A DNA stretch of 61,091 bases, taken from assembly GCA_937870605.1 (NCBI GenBank), contig CALMZW010000071.1, positions 1 to 61,091 on the forward strand, in the 5' to 3' direction. Position 1 is the first letter of the stretch; every line of letters begins with the position of its first letter. The notes beneath the pieces were generated by a model. That model ran no database searches and was not told the DNA's origin. It was given only the letters and a program-made list of their open reading frames with translations. The position numbers were made by a program, and so were the translations under genes. Source of the DNA: an uncultured Synergistaceae bacterium. GTDB lineage: Bacteria; Synergistota; Synergistia; Synergistales; Aminobacteriaceae. Positions 1 through 7,739 of this stretch are shown piece after piece.

Positions 1-264
1 CTGGAAGTAATTCGGGTCGAGCCAGGCGTCCATATACGTATAGCAGTCGTAATAGGCCTGGACGAGATCTTCGAGGACATCCGCCGTGCTGACGATCGCC
101 TGTATCTCTCGCGGGAGCAGGTAGAACCCCGTCACGCCGGCCGCCGCGCTGAAGGATACGCAATCCCGGAGGTACGCCCGGTAGGCGGACGCTTCCGCGC
201 TCCCCCCGCCGGAAGCGAACAGGAAACAGAGCGCCAGGGCGCTGCGGATCAATCGTCGGAACAT
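1..264 (-). CDS. Secreted protein of unknown function, N-terminal part (partial)
   Basis: The reading frame starts at ATG 262-264 on the minus strand and runs off the window at base 1, so only the first 88 residues are visible. A GGGAGG ribosome site lies 10 bases before the ATG. The N-terminus has two arginines, a hydrophobic stretch (ALALCFLFASGG) and a likely signal-peptidase site near SAEA, so the protein should be exported. The mature part is rich in Tyr, Asp and Ala and contains two Cys. I recognise no domain and assign no function. The gene is divergent from the M20 hydrolase operon. Confidence 0.7.
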   Translation of the reverse strand, partial: MFRRLIRSALALCFLFASGGGSAEASAYRAYLRDCVSFSAAAGVTGFYLLPREIQAIVSTADVLEDLVQAYYDCYTYMDAWLDPNYFQ

Positions 265-518
265 GGTCGAATCGCCTCCCTCTTTTCATCGATTATACCT
301 TTTTTCGGGCGGTGCGGAGCGCCGCGTACCCCGGCGCCGGGAGCGTTGTATACACAGGAGGCCCTCGACCGCATCGCCGGGATGAAGTACCATGTTCTGC
401 GGCGCACGGAGCCGATCGTCTCTCCGGATGAACAACCGGAGGAAATTTTCGGCGGCGCTTTGCAGCGGGACGGAGCGTACAACGTTTGTCCCATACAATC
501 GGGAGGAAGTGCGGAAGA
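265..518. other. Divergent intergenic region, 254 bases
   Basis: This stretch separates the secreted-protein gene (-) from the M20 hydrolase (+). It holds the TATAAT noted for the minus gene and a small dyad, CTCCGG at 422-427 with CCGGAG at 436-441. I could not find a convincing promoter for the rightward operon. A short open frame (346-561, +) crosses it but has no ribosome site and overlaps the start of the M20 gene, so I do not call it a gene. Confidence 0.5.
292..297 (-). promoter_or_regulatory. Possible -10 element for the secreted-protein gene
   Basis: The minus strand reads TATAAT here, 27 bases upstream of the ATG at 264. I find no convincing -35 hexamer at the expected distance, so this is a weak promoter call that rests on the -10 match alone. 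Confidence 0.35.
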
Positions 519-1709
519 GTGTCCATCAAGAAACAGATTGCGGATGTCGTTGAAGAACTGAAAGAGGAACTTCTCGCATTGAGCCGCGCCATACATGGGA
601 ACCCCGAAACGGGCATGCAGGAGCACAAGGCGGCCCGGTGGCAGAAGGAGCTTCTCGAGAAGTACGGGTTCACGGTGGAAATTCCGTTTTGCGGGATGCC
701 GACGGCGTTCCGGGCGGCGTATCCTTCGAAGAATCCGAACGGGCCGAAGATCGCCTTTCTGTCCGAGTATGACGCCCTGGAAGGCGTCGGTCACGGCTGC
801 GGGCATAACATCATCGCGTCGGGCGCGATGGGCGCTTCGATCGCGCTGGCGAAGACCATGGAGGCGAACGGCGTTCCGGGAGAGGTCGTCGTTTTCGGGA
901 CGCCCGCCGAGGAAACGGGAGGCGGGAAGATCCCGATGGCGGATGCGGGCGTTTTCGACGGATTCGCCTGCGCGCTGATGGTCCATCCGTCGGACAGGAA
1001 CCTGATCGCGCGTCACGGGCTGGCGGCGCAGTCGGTCGACGTCGAGTTCTTCGGCAAGGCCGCGCACTCGTCGAGCCCCGGAGACGGCGTGAACGCCCTG
1101 GCGTCGCTCATCGCGCTTTTCAACGGAGTCGACTCCCTGAGCCACACATGGACCAACGAAAGCAAGATCAATGGTATCATCACACATGGAGGCGCGGCGT
1201 CCAACATCGTTCCCGATTACGCGAAGGCCTCCTTTACGGTGCGCGCCGGAAAGAAAAAGACGCTTCTCGGGATCTTCCGCGATCTCGAACGGGTCGCGCA
1301 GTCGGCGGCGCTCCTGACGGGCGCCGGGTACAAGGTCGCAGGCGCGGACGTCTATGCGGAGCGGTACCCGAGCATGACGCTCGGCGAGGCGTTCAAGGCG
1401 AACATGGAGTCTCTGGGCGAGATCATGAACTACCCGGATTACTCCGCGCAGGTCGGTTCTTCCGACATCGGCAACGTCTCGCTGGTCGTGCCCGCGATCC
1501 ACGAATACCTCGCCATTGCGGAGCCGGGAACGGTCATTGCGCATCATGAATCCTTCCGGAACGCTGCGTCGGGGCCGCGAGCGGACGATGTGGTCCTTCT
1601 GGCCGCGAAGGGGTTGGCGATGACGGGCCTGGACGTCCTGACCGATGACGATCTTCGCGCTCGAATGTGGAAGGAATTCGATGAAAAGGTCCGCCCGAAC
1701 CAGTGCTGA
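519..1709 (+). CDS. M20 family metallopeptidase / amidohydrolase (AbgB-like)
   Basis: 396 residues from GTG 519, chosen because GGGAGG lies 12 bases upstream; the in-frame ATG at 486 has no ribosome site. M20 landmarks are clear: SEYDALEG (about residues 82-89) and GHGCGHN (91-97) supply the metal-binding Asp and His, GTPAEETGGG (about 127-136) carries the catalytic/metal Glu pair, and GKAAHSSSPGDGVNAL is the dimerisation-domain His motif. Members of this branch hydrolyse amide bonds of short peptides, N-acyl amino acids or aminobenzoyl-glutamate. No signal peptide is present, so it acts in the cytoplasm. It sits 26 bases before dppB-like genes, which suggests that it hydrolyses whatever that importer brings in. 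The exact substrate cannot be read from the sequence. Confidence 0.9.
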   Translation: MSIKKQIADVVEELKEELLALSRAIHGNPETGMQEHKAARWQKELLEKYGFTVEIPFCGMPTAFRAAYPSKNPNGPKIAFLSEYDALEGVGHGCGHNIIASGAMGASIALAKTMEANGVPGEVVVFGTPAEETGGGKIPMADAGVFDGFACALMVHPSDRNLIARHGLAAQSVDVEFFGKAAHSSSPGDGVNALASLIALFNGVDSLSHTWTNESKINGIITHGGAASNIVPDYAKASFTVRAGKKKTLLGIFRDLERVAQSAALLTGAGYKVAGADVYAERYPSMTLGEAFKANMESLGEIMNYPDYSAQVGSSDIGNVSLVVPAIHEYLAIAEPGTVIAHHESFRNAASGPRADDVVLLAAKGLAMTGLDVLTDDDLRARMWKEFDEKVRPNQC

Positions 1710-1735
1710 TTTTCTGTGAAATGGAGACCCGCTGA

Positions 1736-2701
1736 ATGCTGAAATATCTCTTGAAGCGAATATTCCAGATGTTCGTCGTGCTCTTTGTGGTCTCCGTCAT
1801 CGTCTTTTGCGTCATGAGCTTCACCGGAGACCCGGTCCTCATGATCGTTCCGCCGACGGCGACGGACGCCCAGATCGCGGAGGCGAGAATCGCCCTCGGT
1901 CTTGACCGGCCCCTGTGGGAGCAGTATTCCGTCTTTCTCGGAAACCTGCTTCGCGGCGATCTCGGCGTATCGTACATGTTCAAGCGCCCCGCGCTCACGC
2001 TGATCGTCGAACGCATGCCCGCGACGCTGGAGCTCGTCTTTCTCTCGATCCTCATCTCCCTCGCCGTCGCCCTGCCCTGCGGCGTCTTCGCCGGAGCGCG
2101 GCCGAACAGCCCTCTCAGCCGCGCGATCATGGGGGGATCCCTTCTCGGGATATCGCTTCCATCCTTCTGGGTCGGCATTCTGTTCATCTTCTATTTCGCC
2201 GTCGAGAAGGGATTGCTTCCTTCATCGGGGCGCGGCGTGACCGGCCTCCTCTTCGGGGTTCCTTTCGCGTTTCTCACCTGGGACGGATTCCGGCACATCA
2301 TTCTGCCGGCCGTCACGCTCGCGCTCGGGACGCTGGCGATGCTGATACGCCTCATACGGGCGCAGATCATGGAGGTTATGCGGCAGGATTTCATCAGGTT
2401 CGCGCGGGCGAAGGGCGTCTCGTGGAGCAGCCTGCTTTTCTCCCACGCGCTCAAAAACGCCCTCGTTCCCGTGGTCACGGTCTTCGGCCTGCAGGTCGGA
2501 AGCCTCATCGCGTTCGCGACGGTCACGGAGACGATTTTCGCGTGGCCCGGAATGGGCAAACTGCTGGTCGATTCGATCAACACCTCGGACCGGCCCGTCA
2601 TCGTCGCCTATCTCATGATCGTCGCCGCCATGTTCGTCCTGATCAACTTCATCGTCGATATCGTCTATACGCTGATCGATCCGCGCGTCGACCTCAGGTG
2701 A
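1736..2701 (+). CDS. Peptide-type ABC transporter permease (DppB/OppB family)
   Basis: 321 residues, ATG 1736 with GGAGA upstream. The protein starts MLKYLLKRIFQM, typical of the DppB/OppB subunit, and has an N-terminal membrane helix followed by five more hydrophobic helices. The ATPase-coupling (EAA) loop is visible as DFIRFARAKGVSW, with HALKNALVPVVTVFG after it. It forms the transmembrane channel of a dipeptide/oligopeptide/nickel class importer together with the next gene. It is the second gene of the operon that starts at 519. Substrate class is inferred from the family; peptides fit best with the neighbouring M20 hydrolase. Confidence 0.93.
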   Translation: MLKYLLKRIFQMFVVLFVVSVIVFCVMSFTGDPVLMIVPPTATDAQIAEARIALGLDRPLWEQYSVFLGNLLRGDLGVSYMFKRPALTLIVERMPATLELVFLSILISLAVALPCGVFAGARPNSPLSRAIMGGSLLGISLPSFWVGILFIFYFAVEKGLLPSSGRGVTGLLFGVPFAFLTWDGFRHIILPAVTLALGTLAMLIRLIRAQIMEVMRQDFIRFARAKGVSWSSLLFSHALKNALVPVVTVFGLQVGSLIAFATVTETIFAWPGMGKLLVDSINTSDRPVIVAYLMIVAAMFVLINFIVDIVYTLIDPRVDLR

Positions 2702-2706
2702 CGGGG

Positions 2707-3591
2707 ATGGGGAAAAAGATGAACGCCTTCTTCAGAAGCGAGTTCTTCCATAATTTCGTTCGAAGCGCGGGCGCCGTCTCGGGCCTGCTCATTGTGGTTT
2801 TTTTCCTGGTGATGGTCCTGCTTGGCCCCGCCTGGACGCCGCAGAACCCCTACGATATCGCGAGCCTGGACCTCATGGACGCGTACAAGCCGCCTCTGTG
2901 GATGGAGGGCGGAGACCCCGCGTTCGTTCTCGGAACGGACGAACAGGGGCGCGACCTCCTGAGCGCGATCGTGTACGGCAGCCGGATATCCCTGTTCATC
3001 GGCGTTGCGGTGGTCCTGCTTTCGTGCGTGATCGGCACGTTTTTCGGGCTGATCGCGGGCTACTTCGGCGGACGGATCGACAGCATCCTGATGCGTGTCG
3101 TGGATATCCAGCTTTCCTTTCCTGCGATGCTCGTGGCGCTGTTCATCATGGCGGCGTTCGGCCGCGGCCTCGGCAAGCTCATCGTCGCCCTGACGATCGT
3201 TGGGTGGGTGTTGTACGCTCGCACCGTGCGGGGCTCGGTCCTCGTCGAGCGAAACAAGGAATACGTCGATGCGGCGAAGCTGATCGGGCTCTCCCCGTTT
3301 CCGATCATCGTGCGCCACGTCCTGCCCAACGTCCTGACGCCGTTGATCGTCATCGCGACGATTCACGTCGGGACCGTGATCCTGACGGAGGCGACGCTGA
3401 GTTACCTCGGGGTCGGGGTTCCCGTTACGGAGCCGTCCCTCGGCCTCCTGGTCAAAAACGGCTACGACGTCCTTTTCAGCGGGCTCTGGTGGTCCTCGGT
3501 CTTTCCCGGGGTGTTTATCATGCTGCTCGTCTTCGGGATCAATCTCCTCGGAGATTTTCTGCGCGACGAATTCAATCCGCGCCTGAAGTAG
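2707..3591 (+). CDS. Peptide-type ABC transporter permease (DppC/OppC family)
   Basis: 294 residues from ATG 2707, five bases after the stop of the DppB-like gene, with AGGTGA overlapping that stop as ribosome site. A second ATG at 2719 is possible. The protein shows the OppC-type N-terminal membrane helix, the extracytoplasmic segment ending in LGTDEQGRDLLSAIVYGSR, and the coupling loop EYVDAAKLIGLSPF before HVLPNVLTPLIV. It pairs with the preceding permease. Length and motifs are normal for the family. Confidence 0.93.
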   Translation: MGKKMNAFFRSEFFHNFVRSAGAVSGLLIVVFFLVMVLLGPAWTPQNPYDIASLDLMDAYKPPLWMEGGDPAFVLGTDEQGRDLLSAIVYGSRISLFIGVAVVLLSCVIGTFFGLIAGYFGGRIDSILMRVVDIQLSFPAMLVALFIMAAFGRGLGKLIVALTIVGWVLYARTVRGSVLVERNKEYVDAAKLIGLSPFPIIVRHVLPNVLTPLIVIATIHVGTVILTEATLSYLGVGVPVTEPSLGLLVKNGYDVLFSGLWWSSVFPGVFIMLLVFGINLLGDFLRDEFNPRLK

Positions 3592-3600
3592 GAGACTGCG

Positions 3601-4599
3601 ATGTCCGAATATCTTCTTGAAGTCAAAAACCTGAAAACATGCTTCGAACTCTTCCGCGGAACCGTGAAAGCGGTGGATGGCGTCGACTTTACGCTGAAAA
3701 CGGGAGAAATCCTCGGCATCGTCGGGGAGTCGGGAGGCGGAAAGTCCGTAACGGGATTCTCCCTGCTCGGGCTGATCGACGCTCCGGGACGGATAACGGG
3801 CGGAGAGATCCTTTTCCGGGGAGAAGACCTTCTGAAAAAGAGCGAAGAGGAGATGCGCCGGATACGGGGGAAAGAGATTTCGATGATATTCCAGGATCCC
3901 ATGACCTCCCTCAATCCGCTGCAGACCATAGGCCGGCAGATCGACGAGATGCTCGCCCTGCACACGGATCTCTCGTCCGCCGGACGCAGGGCGCGAATCC
4001 TCGAGTTGCTGAACGAGGTCGGCATTCCGACACCCGAAGATCGCCTGGACTGCTATCCGCACCAGTTCTCCGGAGGGATGCGGCAACGCGTGGTCATTGC
4101 GATCGCGCTCGCCGCGAACCCCAGACTCATCATCGCGGACGAGCCGACGACGGCGCTCGACGTGACCGTTCAGGCGCAGATCCTGAAGCTCATGGAGAAC
4201 CTCGTGAAGAAGTTCGGCTCCGCGCTGATTCTCGTCACGCATGACCTCGCGGTCGTCTCCGAGATGACCCACCGAGTTGTCGTCATGTACTGCGGAAAGA
4301 TCGTCGAAGAGGCCCCGACGGCGGAATTGATCCGCGCCCCGCGTCACCCCTATACGAAGGGATTGCTCGGATCGATCCCCCGGATAACGGGCGTCCGGAC
4401 GCCCCGTCTGCCGCAGATTCCCGGGATGGCGCCGCACCTGTTCGATCTGCCGAAAGGGTGTTCGTTTGCGCCGCGCTGCGGCTATGCGACGGAACGCTGC
4501 CGCGAAGAGGTCCCCGCGATGCGGGAGCTTTCCGCCGGGCGGCGTGCGGCGTGCCACAATCCCGTCTCCACGGAGAAGAGGACGGCCGGAAATGGATAA
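3601..4599 (+). CDS. Peptide-type ABC transporter ATP-binding protein (DppD/OppD family)
   Basis: 332 residues, ATG 3601, nine bases after the DppC-like stop. Walker A is GESGGGKSV (about residue 43), the signature is FSGGMRQR, and Walker B is LIIADEPTTALD followed by the H-loop His in LVTHD. The C-terminal extension with CSFAPRCGYATERC is the cysteine-containing region found in peptide/nickel importers, where it can bind an Fe-S cluster. It energises the importer together with the next ATPase, whose start codon lies inside the end of this gene. Confidence 0.94.
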   Translation: MSEYLLEVKNLKTCFELFRGTVKAVDGVDFTLKTGEILGIVGESGGGKSVTGFSLLGLIDAPGRITGGEILFRGEDLLKKSEEEMRRIRGKEISMIFQDPMTSLNPLQTIGRQIDEMLALHTDLSSAGRRARILELLNEVGIPTPEDRLDCYPHQFSGGMRQRVVIAIALAANPRLIIADEPTTALDVTVQAQILKLMENLVKKFGSALILVTHDLAVVSEMTHRVVVMYCGKIVEEAPTAELIRAPRHPYTKGLLGSIPRITGVRTPRLPQIPGMAPHLFDLPKGCSFAPRCGYATERCREEVPAMRELSAGRRAACHNPVSTEKRTAGNG

Positions 4600-5593
4600 T
4601 CGCCCGGAGTCCCGCGATCCGGAATTCCTTCTCGAAGTCTCGGACCTCGTGCAGAGTTTCGCGCAGCCCCGCGGGATCCTGGACAGACTCGCCGGGAAGC
4701 CGCAGAAGGTCGTTCATGCGGTCAACGGCGTCTCCTTCGCGGTCCGGCGCGGCGAGGTGTTCAGCCTCGTCGGGGAATCCGGATGCGGCAAATCGACGAC
4801 GGCGAGGACCATCGTCCGGCTTCTGGAGCCGAAATCGGGATCGATCGTCTTTGACGGCGAGGATATTTCGAAATTCAGCGCGTCGGAGATGATGCCGGTG
4901 CGCAAAAAGATGCAGATGATCTTCCAGGATCCGTACGCGTCGCTGAATCCGCGGCAGCGGATTAAGGACATCATCATGGAGCCGATGCTCTTCCACGGGA
5001 TAGCCTCCGGGAAAGACGAGGCCCATGAAAAGATGTTCCGGCTTCTCGATATCGTCGGGTTCCGTCCGGAGCAGGCGGACCGCTATCCTCACCAGTTCTC
5101 GGGGGGACAGCGGCAGCGGATCGGGATCGCCCGGGCGCTGTCCACAAACCCCGCCTTCATCGTCGCGGACGAACCGGTCTCGGCGCTCGACGTGTCCATT
5201 CAGGCGCAGGTTCTGAACCTGATGATGGACCTTCGGGACGAATTCACCCTTTCGTATCTTTTTATCGCGCACGATCTCTCCGTCGTCCGACACGTCACCG
5301 AGCGGGTGGGAATCATGTACCTGGGGTTCATCGTCGAACAGGGGGACTGCGACGCCATCTTCGGAAATCCGATGCATCCGTACACGAAAGCATTGCTGGC
5401 GGCCGCGCCGACTCTTGACCGGATCGTTGCGGCCGAACCGCTGAAGGGCGACGTTCCGAGCCCCATCATGCTGCCTCCGGGGTGTCCGTTCGCGAATCGC
5501 TGCCCGCAAAGGCGGGATCTGTGCACAACGACGCGTCCGCAGCTTCGGGAACACTCCGGACGGATCGTTGCGTGTCACTTCTCCGGAAACTGA
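4592..5593 (+). CDS. Peptide-type ABC transporter ATP-binding protein (DppF/OppF family)
   Basis: 333 residues from ATG 4592, overlapping the preceding gene by 8 bases, a sign of translational coupling. Upstream in-frame codons inside the previous gene give a longer frame, but homologous proteins begin near here (MDNRPESRDPEFLLEV). Walker A is GESGCGKST, the signature is FSGGQRQRIG, and the Walker B region reads IVADEPVSALD. The C-terminus carries CPFANRCPQRRDLC. It is the second ATPase of the importer. Confidence 0.93.
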   Translation: MDNRPESRDPEFLLEVSDLVQSFAQPRGILDRLAGKPQKVVHAVNGVSFAVRRGEVFSLVGESGCGKSTTARTIVRLLEPKSGSIVFDGEDISKFSASEMMPVRKKMQMIFQDPYASLNPRQRIKDIIMEPMLFHGIASGKDEAHEKMFRLLDIVGFRPEQADRYPHQFSGGQRQRIGIARALSTNPAFIVADEPVSALDVSIQAQVLNLMMDLRDEFTLSYLFIAHDLSVVRHVTERVGIMYLGFIVEQGDCDAIFGNPMHPYTKALLAAAPTLDRIVAAEPLKGDVPSPIMLPPGCPFANRCPQRRDLCTTTRPQLREHSGRIVACHFSGN

Positions 5594-5646
5594 CAGCTGA
5601 AGAAGCTGTAGTTCGCACCACACTCAATCAAGGGGGGAACAGGACG

Positions 5647-7191
5647 ATGAACAGAAGATTTGCGGCAATACTGGCGGCGTGTATGCTCTCGGTATGTATG
5701 GTTCCGGCGGCGTTTGCGGCGGAGAAGAGCCTTGTCATCGGGCTCGCGTCGGACGCGCTTTTCATGGATCCGTCGCAGCAGGACGAGACGATTACGAACA
5801 CGATGGGGCGGTACATGTACGACGGCCTCCTCAACAGCGACGCGCTCGGACTTCCGACGCCCGCGCTCGCGACCTCCTGGTCGGTCGGCGACGACAATCT
5901 CACCTGGACGTTCACCCTTCGCAAGGGCGTGAAGTTCCATGACGGCGGCGACTTCACGGCCGATGACGTGGCGTACACGATCGAGGTGTGCCGAACGTCC
6001 CTGCTGAAGAACTTCACCGCTTCGATCAAGGAAGTTCAGATCGTCGATCCGCACACGGTCAAGATCATCACCTCCGTTCCGACGGCGGTTCTTCTCGAAT
6101 CCCTCGTCCCGCTGCGGATTCTTCCCAAAGCCTACCGGACGAAGGTCGGAGCGGAGAAGTTCAATCAGGCCCCCGTCGGCACCGGTCCGTACGTTTTCCA
6201 GGAGTGGATCAAGGAAGACCACATCTCCATGAAGGCGAACGAAGCGTACTGGGGCGGAGCGCCGAAGATCACAAAGGTGACGATGCGTCCCATCAGCAAC
6301 GCGGCGACCCGGACGGCGGCGCTTCTCACCGGAGAAGTCGACATCGTCGAGGACGTTCCCGTCCGGGACGTCGACAAGGTGAAGGGCACGAGCGGATTCG
6401 CCGTCGTCGACCGTCCGAGCGAACGTCTCATCTATCTGCACGTGGATGCGAACAGGCCGAAGGGCGCCGGAGTCATCGGACTCGACAAGAACCCCTTCAA
6501 CGATATCCGCGTCCGCAAGGCGCTTTCCCTCGCCATCAACCGGGATGCGATCGTGAAGATGATCATGAACGGTAACGCGTACCCGACGAACCAGCTCGTT
6601 CTCGAGGGACGACGCGGCCATACGAAGAAGATCCCCGCGCCGGTCTTCGATCCCGCGGAGGCGAAGAAACTGCTTGCCGAGGCCGGATATCCCGACGGAT
6701 TCAAGGTGTATCTCGACGCGCCGAACGGCCGGTATGTCAATGACGGGCAGGTCGCCCAGGCGCTCGCGAGCCAGCTCACCAAGGTCGGAATCCAGATCGA
6801 GCTTCGCCTTCACCCGAAGTCCGTCTTCTTCGATTTCGTGCGTCCGGGCGACAAATCGAGCCTCGTCATGACGGGGTGGTCCGAGCCGATCGACGTCGGC
6901 GAGTTGGGCAACGTCCTCTTCTACACGAGAGGCAAGAACCCGGCCAAGGGCGGGTCCAACCGCGGCCACTACGCGAATCCCGAGTTCGACAAGCTCCTCG
7001 ACGCGGCCGACGCGACGGCCGATCCCGCCAAACGGGCCGGGCTTCTCGAAGAAGCGGCCGCTCTCATCGTCGGGGACCGCGGCGTCGTGCCGCTCTACTT
7101 CCAGCAGGACCTCTACGGCAAGAAGGCGAATGTCGCATTTGAACCCCGTGCGGATAAGTCCATCCTTGCGGCGGATATGGACGTAAAGTAG
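5647..7191 (+). CDS. Peptide-type ABC transporter substrate-binding protein (SBP_bac_5)
   Basis: 514 residues from ATG 5647, with a strong purine-rich ribosome site (AAGGGGGGAA) upstream. The signal peptide (MNRRFAAILAACMLSVCMVP) is followed by an AAFAAEKS cleavage region, so the protein is periplasmic. Family 5 solute-binding landmarks are present: the early LTWTFTLRKGVKFHDGG segment and APVGTGPYVFQEW. It captures peptides or similar solutes for the permeases encoded just upstream. A small 6-bp hairpin at 5593-5609 precedes it and may affect expression relative to the membrane components. It is the last gene of the operon. Confidence 0.94.
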   Translation: MNRRFAAILAACMLSVCMVPAAFAAEKSLVIGLASDALFMDPSQQDETITNTMGRYMYDGLLNSDALGLPTPALATSWSVGDDNLTWTFTLRKGVKFHDGGDFTADDVAYTIEVCRTSLLKNFTASIKEVQIVDPHTVKIITSVPTAVLLESLVPLRILPKAYRTKVGAEKFNQAPVGTGPYVFQEWIKEDHISMKANEAYWGGAPKITKVTMRPISNAATRTAALLTGEVDIVEDVPVRDVDKVKGTSGFAVVDRPSERLIYLHVDANRPKGAGVIGLDKNPFNDIRVRKALSLAINRDAIVKMIMNGNAYPTNQLVLEGRRGHTKKIPAPVFDPAEAKKLLAEAGYPDGFKVYLDAPNGRYVNDGQVAQALASQLTKVGIQIELRLHPKSVFFDFVRPGDKSSLVMTGWSEPIDVGELGNVLFYTRGKNPAKGGSNRGHYANPEFDKLLDAADATADPAKRAGLLEEAAALIVGDRGVVPLYFQQDLYGKKANVAFEPRADKSILAADMDVK

Positions 7192-7231
7192 AAGAGACGT
7201 CAGAGAAAACCTCTCAGGCGTTCCGGAACGG

Positions 7232-7269
7232 GGCGGGGTGTGCGGACGTTGTCGTCCGCGCACCCCGCC
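7232..7269 (+). terminator. Strong hairpin ending the peptide-transporter operon
   Basis: Bases 7232-7248 pair with 7253-7269 around a TTGT loop: 17 pairs with a single G-U. It lies 40 bases after the stop of the substrate-binding gene. There is no T-run after it (TTGCC follows), so it is not a textbook intrinsic terminator. It could be a 3'-end stabiliser or processing site, or need Rho. Confidence 0.6.
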
Positions 7270-7359
7270 TTGCCGTTGCGCCGATGCCCCGAATCCGTCC
7301 GAATCCATTCCGGACGCACGCCGTTCGGCCGGATGTTTGTCGAAGAAAAAAATTACTGC

Positions 7360-7388
7360 GTGACAAACAGGGAAGAGAAGCGTATAAT
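7360..7388 (+). promoter_or_regulatory. Promoter of the 52-residue protein gene
   Basis: GTGACA at 7360-7365 and a perfect TATAAT at 7383-7388 are separated by 17 bases. Transcription would start near 7395, just upstream of the ribosome site at 7409-7418. This is among the best sigma-70-type matches in the window. Confidence 0.75.
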
Positions 7389-7422
7389 CCTCTTTTGGAG
7401 AAAATCCAGAGGAGGTGAATGT

Positions 7423-7581
7423 ATGACAGGAACAGAAACGATCAAGCTCGTCTCTCTCGATGGGACGCCGCACTGGCGCATGCCCGACGGCAGCTTCCGC
7501 CCCGCGAATCCGGAAACAGGCAGTTGCATCGCCCGGATGCCCCGCGACGGAAGAAACAGGATTCTCGTAATCCACAACTAG
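7423..7581 (+). CDS. Orphan 52-residue protein of unknown function
   Basis: The ATG at 7423 follows an almost perfect Shine-Dalgarno (AGAGGAGGTGA, 7409-7418). The 52-residue product begins MTGTETIKLVSLDGTPHW and ends RNRILVIHN; it has one Cys, no signal peptide and no membrane helix, and a central RMPDGSFRPANPETG segment that looks like exposed turns between strands. It is transcribed from its own promoter (7360-7388) and followed by an intrinsic terminator (7654-7689), so it is a monocistronic gene. I do not recognise the family. The open frame continues upstream to 7240, but the promoter and ribosome site fix the start at 7423. Confidence 0.75.
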   Translation: MTGTETIKLVSLDGTPHWRMPDGSFRPANPETGSCIARMPRDGRNRILVIHN

Positions 7582-7653
7582 AGAGAAGCACGAGCGGCCT
7601 TTTGTATCCCTAACGGACGTCCCAACGACGGACGAGGTCATACAGGGTTTGTG

Positions 7654-7689
7654 AGGCGGACCGGTTTTCCGGTCCGCCTTTTCTTTTTC
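7654..7689 (+). terminator. Intrinsic terminator after the 52-residue gene
   Basis: A perfect 11-bp stem (AGGCGGACCGG at 7654-7664 with its complement at 7669-7679) closes a TTTT loop and is followed by a T-rich tract. It ends the small-gene transcript and isolates the aminotransferase gene downstream. Confidence 0.9.
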
Positions 7690-7701
7690 CCGGCGTGACA
7701 C

Positions 7702-7707
7702 TATAGT
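7702..7707 (+). promoter_or_regulatory. Possible -10 element for the aminotransferase gene
   Basis: TATAGT lies 33 bases before the ATG at 7740 and just after the preceding terminator, where a promoter is needed. No good -35 hexamer is present at the expected position, so the call is weak. Confidence 0.35.
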
Positions 7708-7739
7708 ATCAGGATGCATTCGGAAAGGAGTGTTTCGTC

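Noticed and set aside
422..441. CTCCGG/CCGGAG dyad as an operator for the M20 operon
   Set aside because: The arms are six GC-only bases in a GC-rich region and no promoter is recognisable next to it, so chance is a sufficient explanation.
346..561. A 71-codon frame between the secreted-protein gene and the M20 hydrolase
   Set aside because: It starts at TTG without a good ribosome site, overlaps the M20 start by 43 bases, and has no promoter. Codon use is weakly gene-like, so a leader peptide cannot be fully excluded.
5594..5646. Riboswitch before the peptide-binding protein gene
   Set aside because: The 53-base gap holds only a 6-bp hairpin and a ribosome site, too little for any known riboswitch or T-box.
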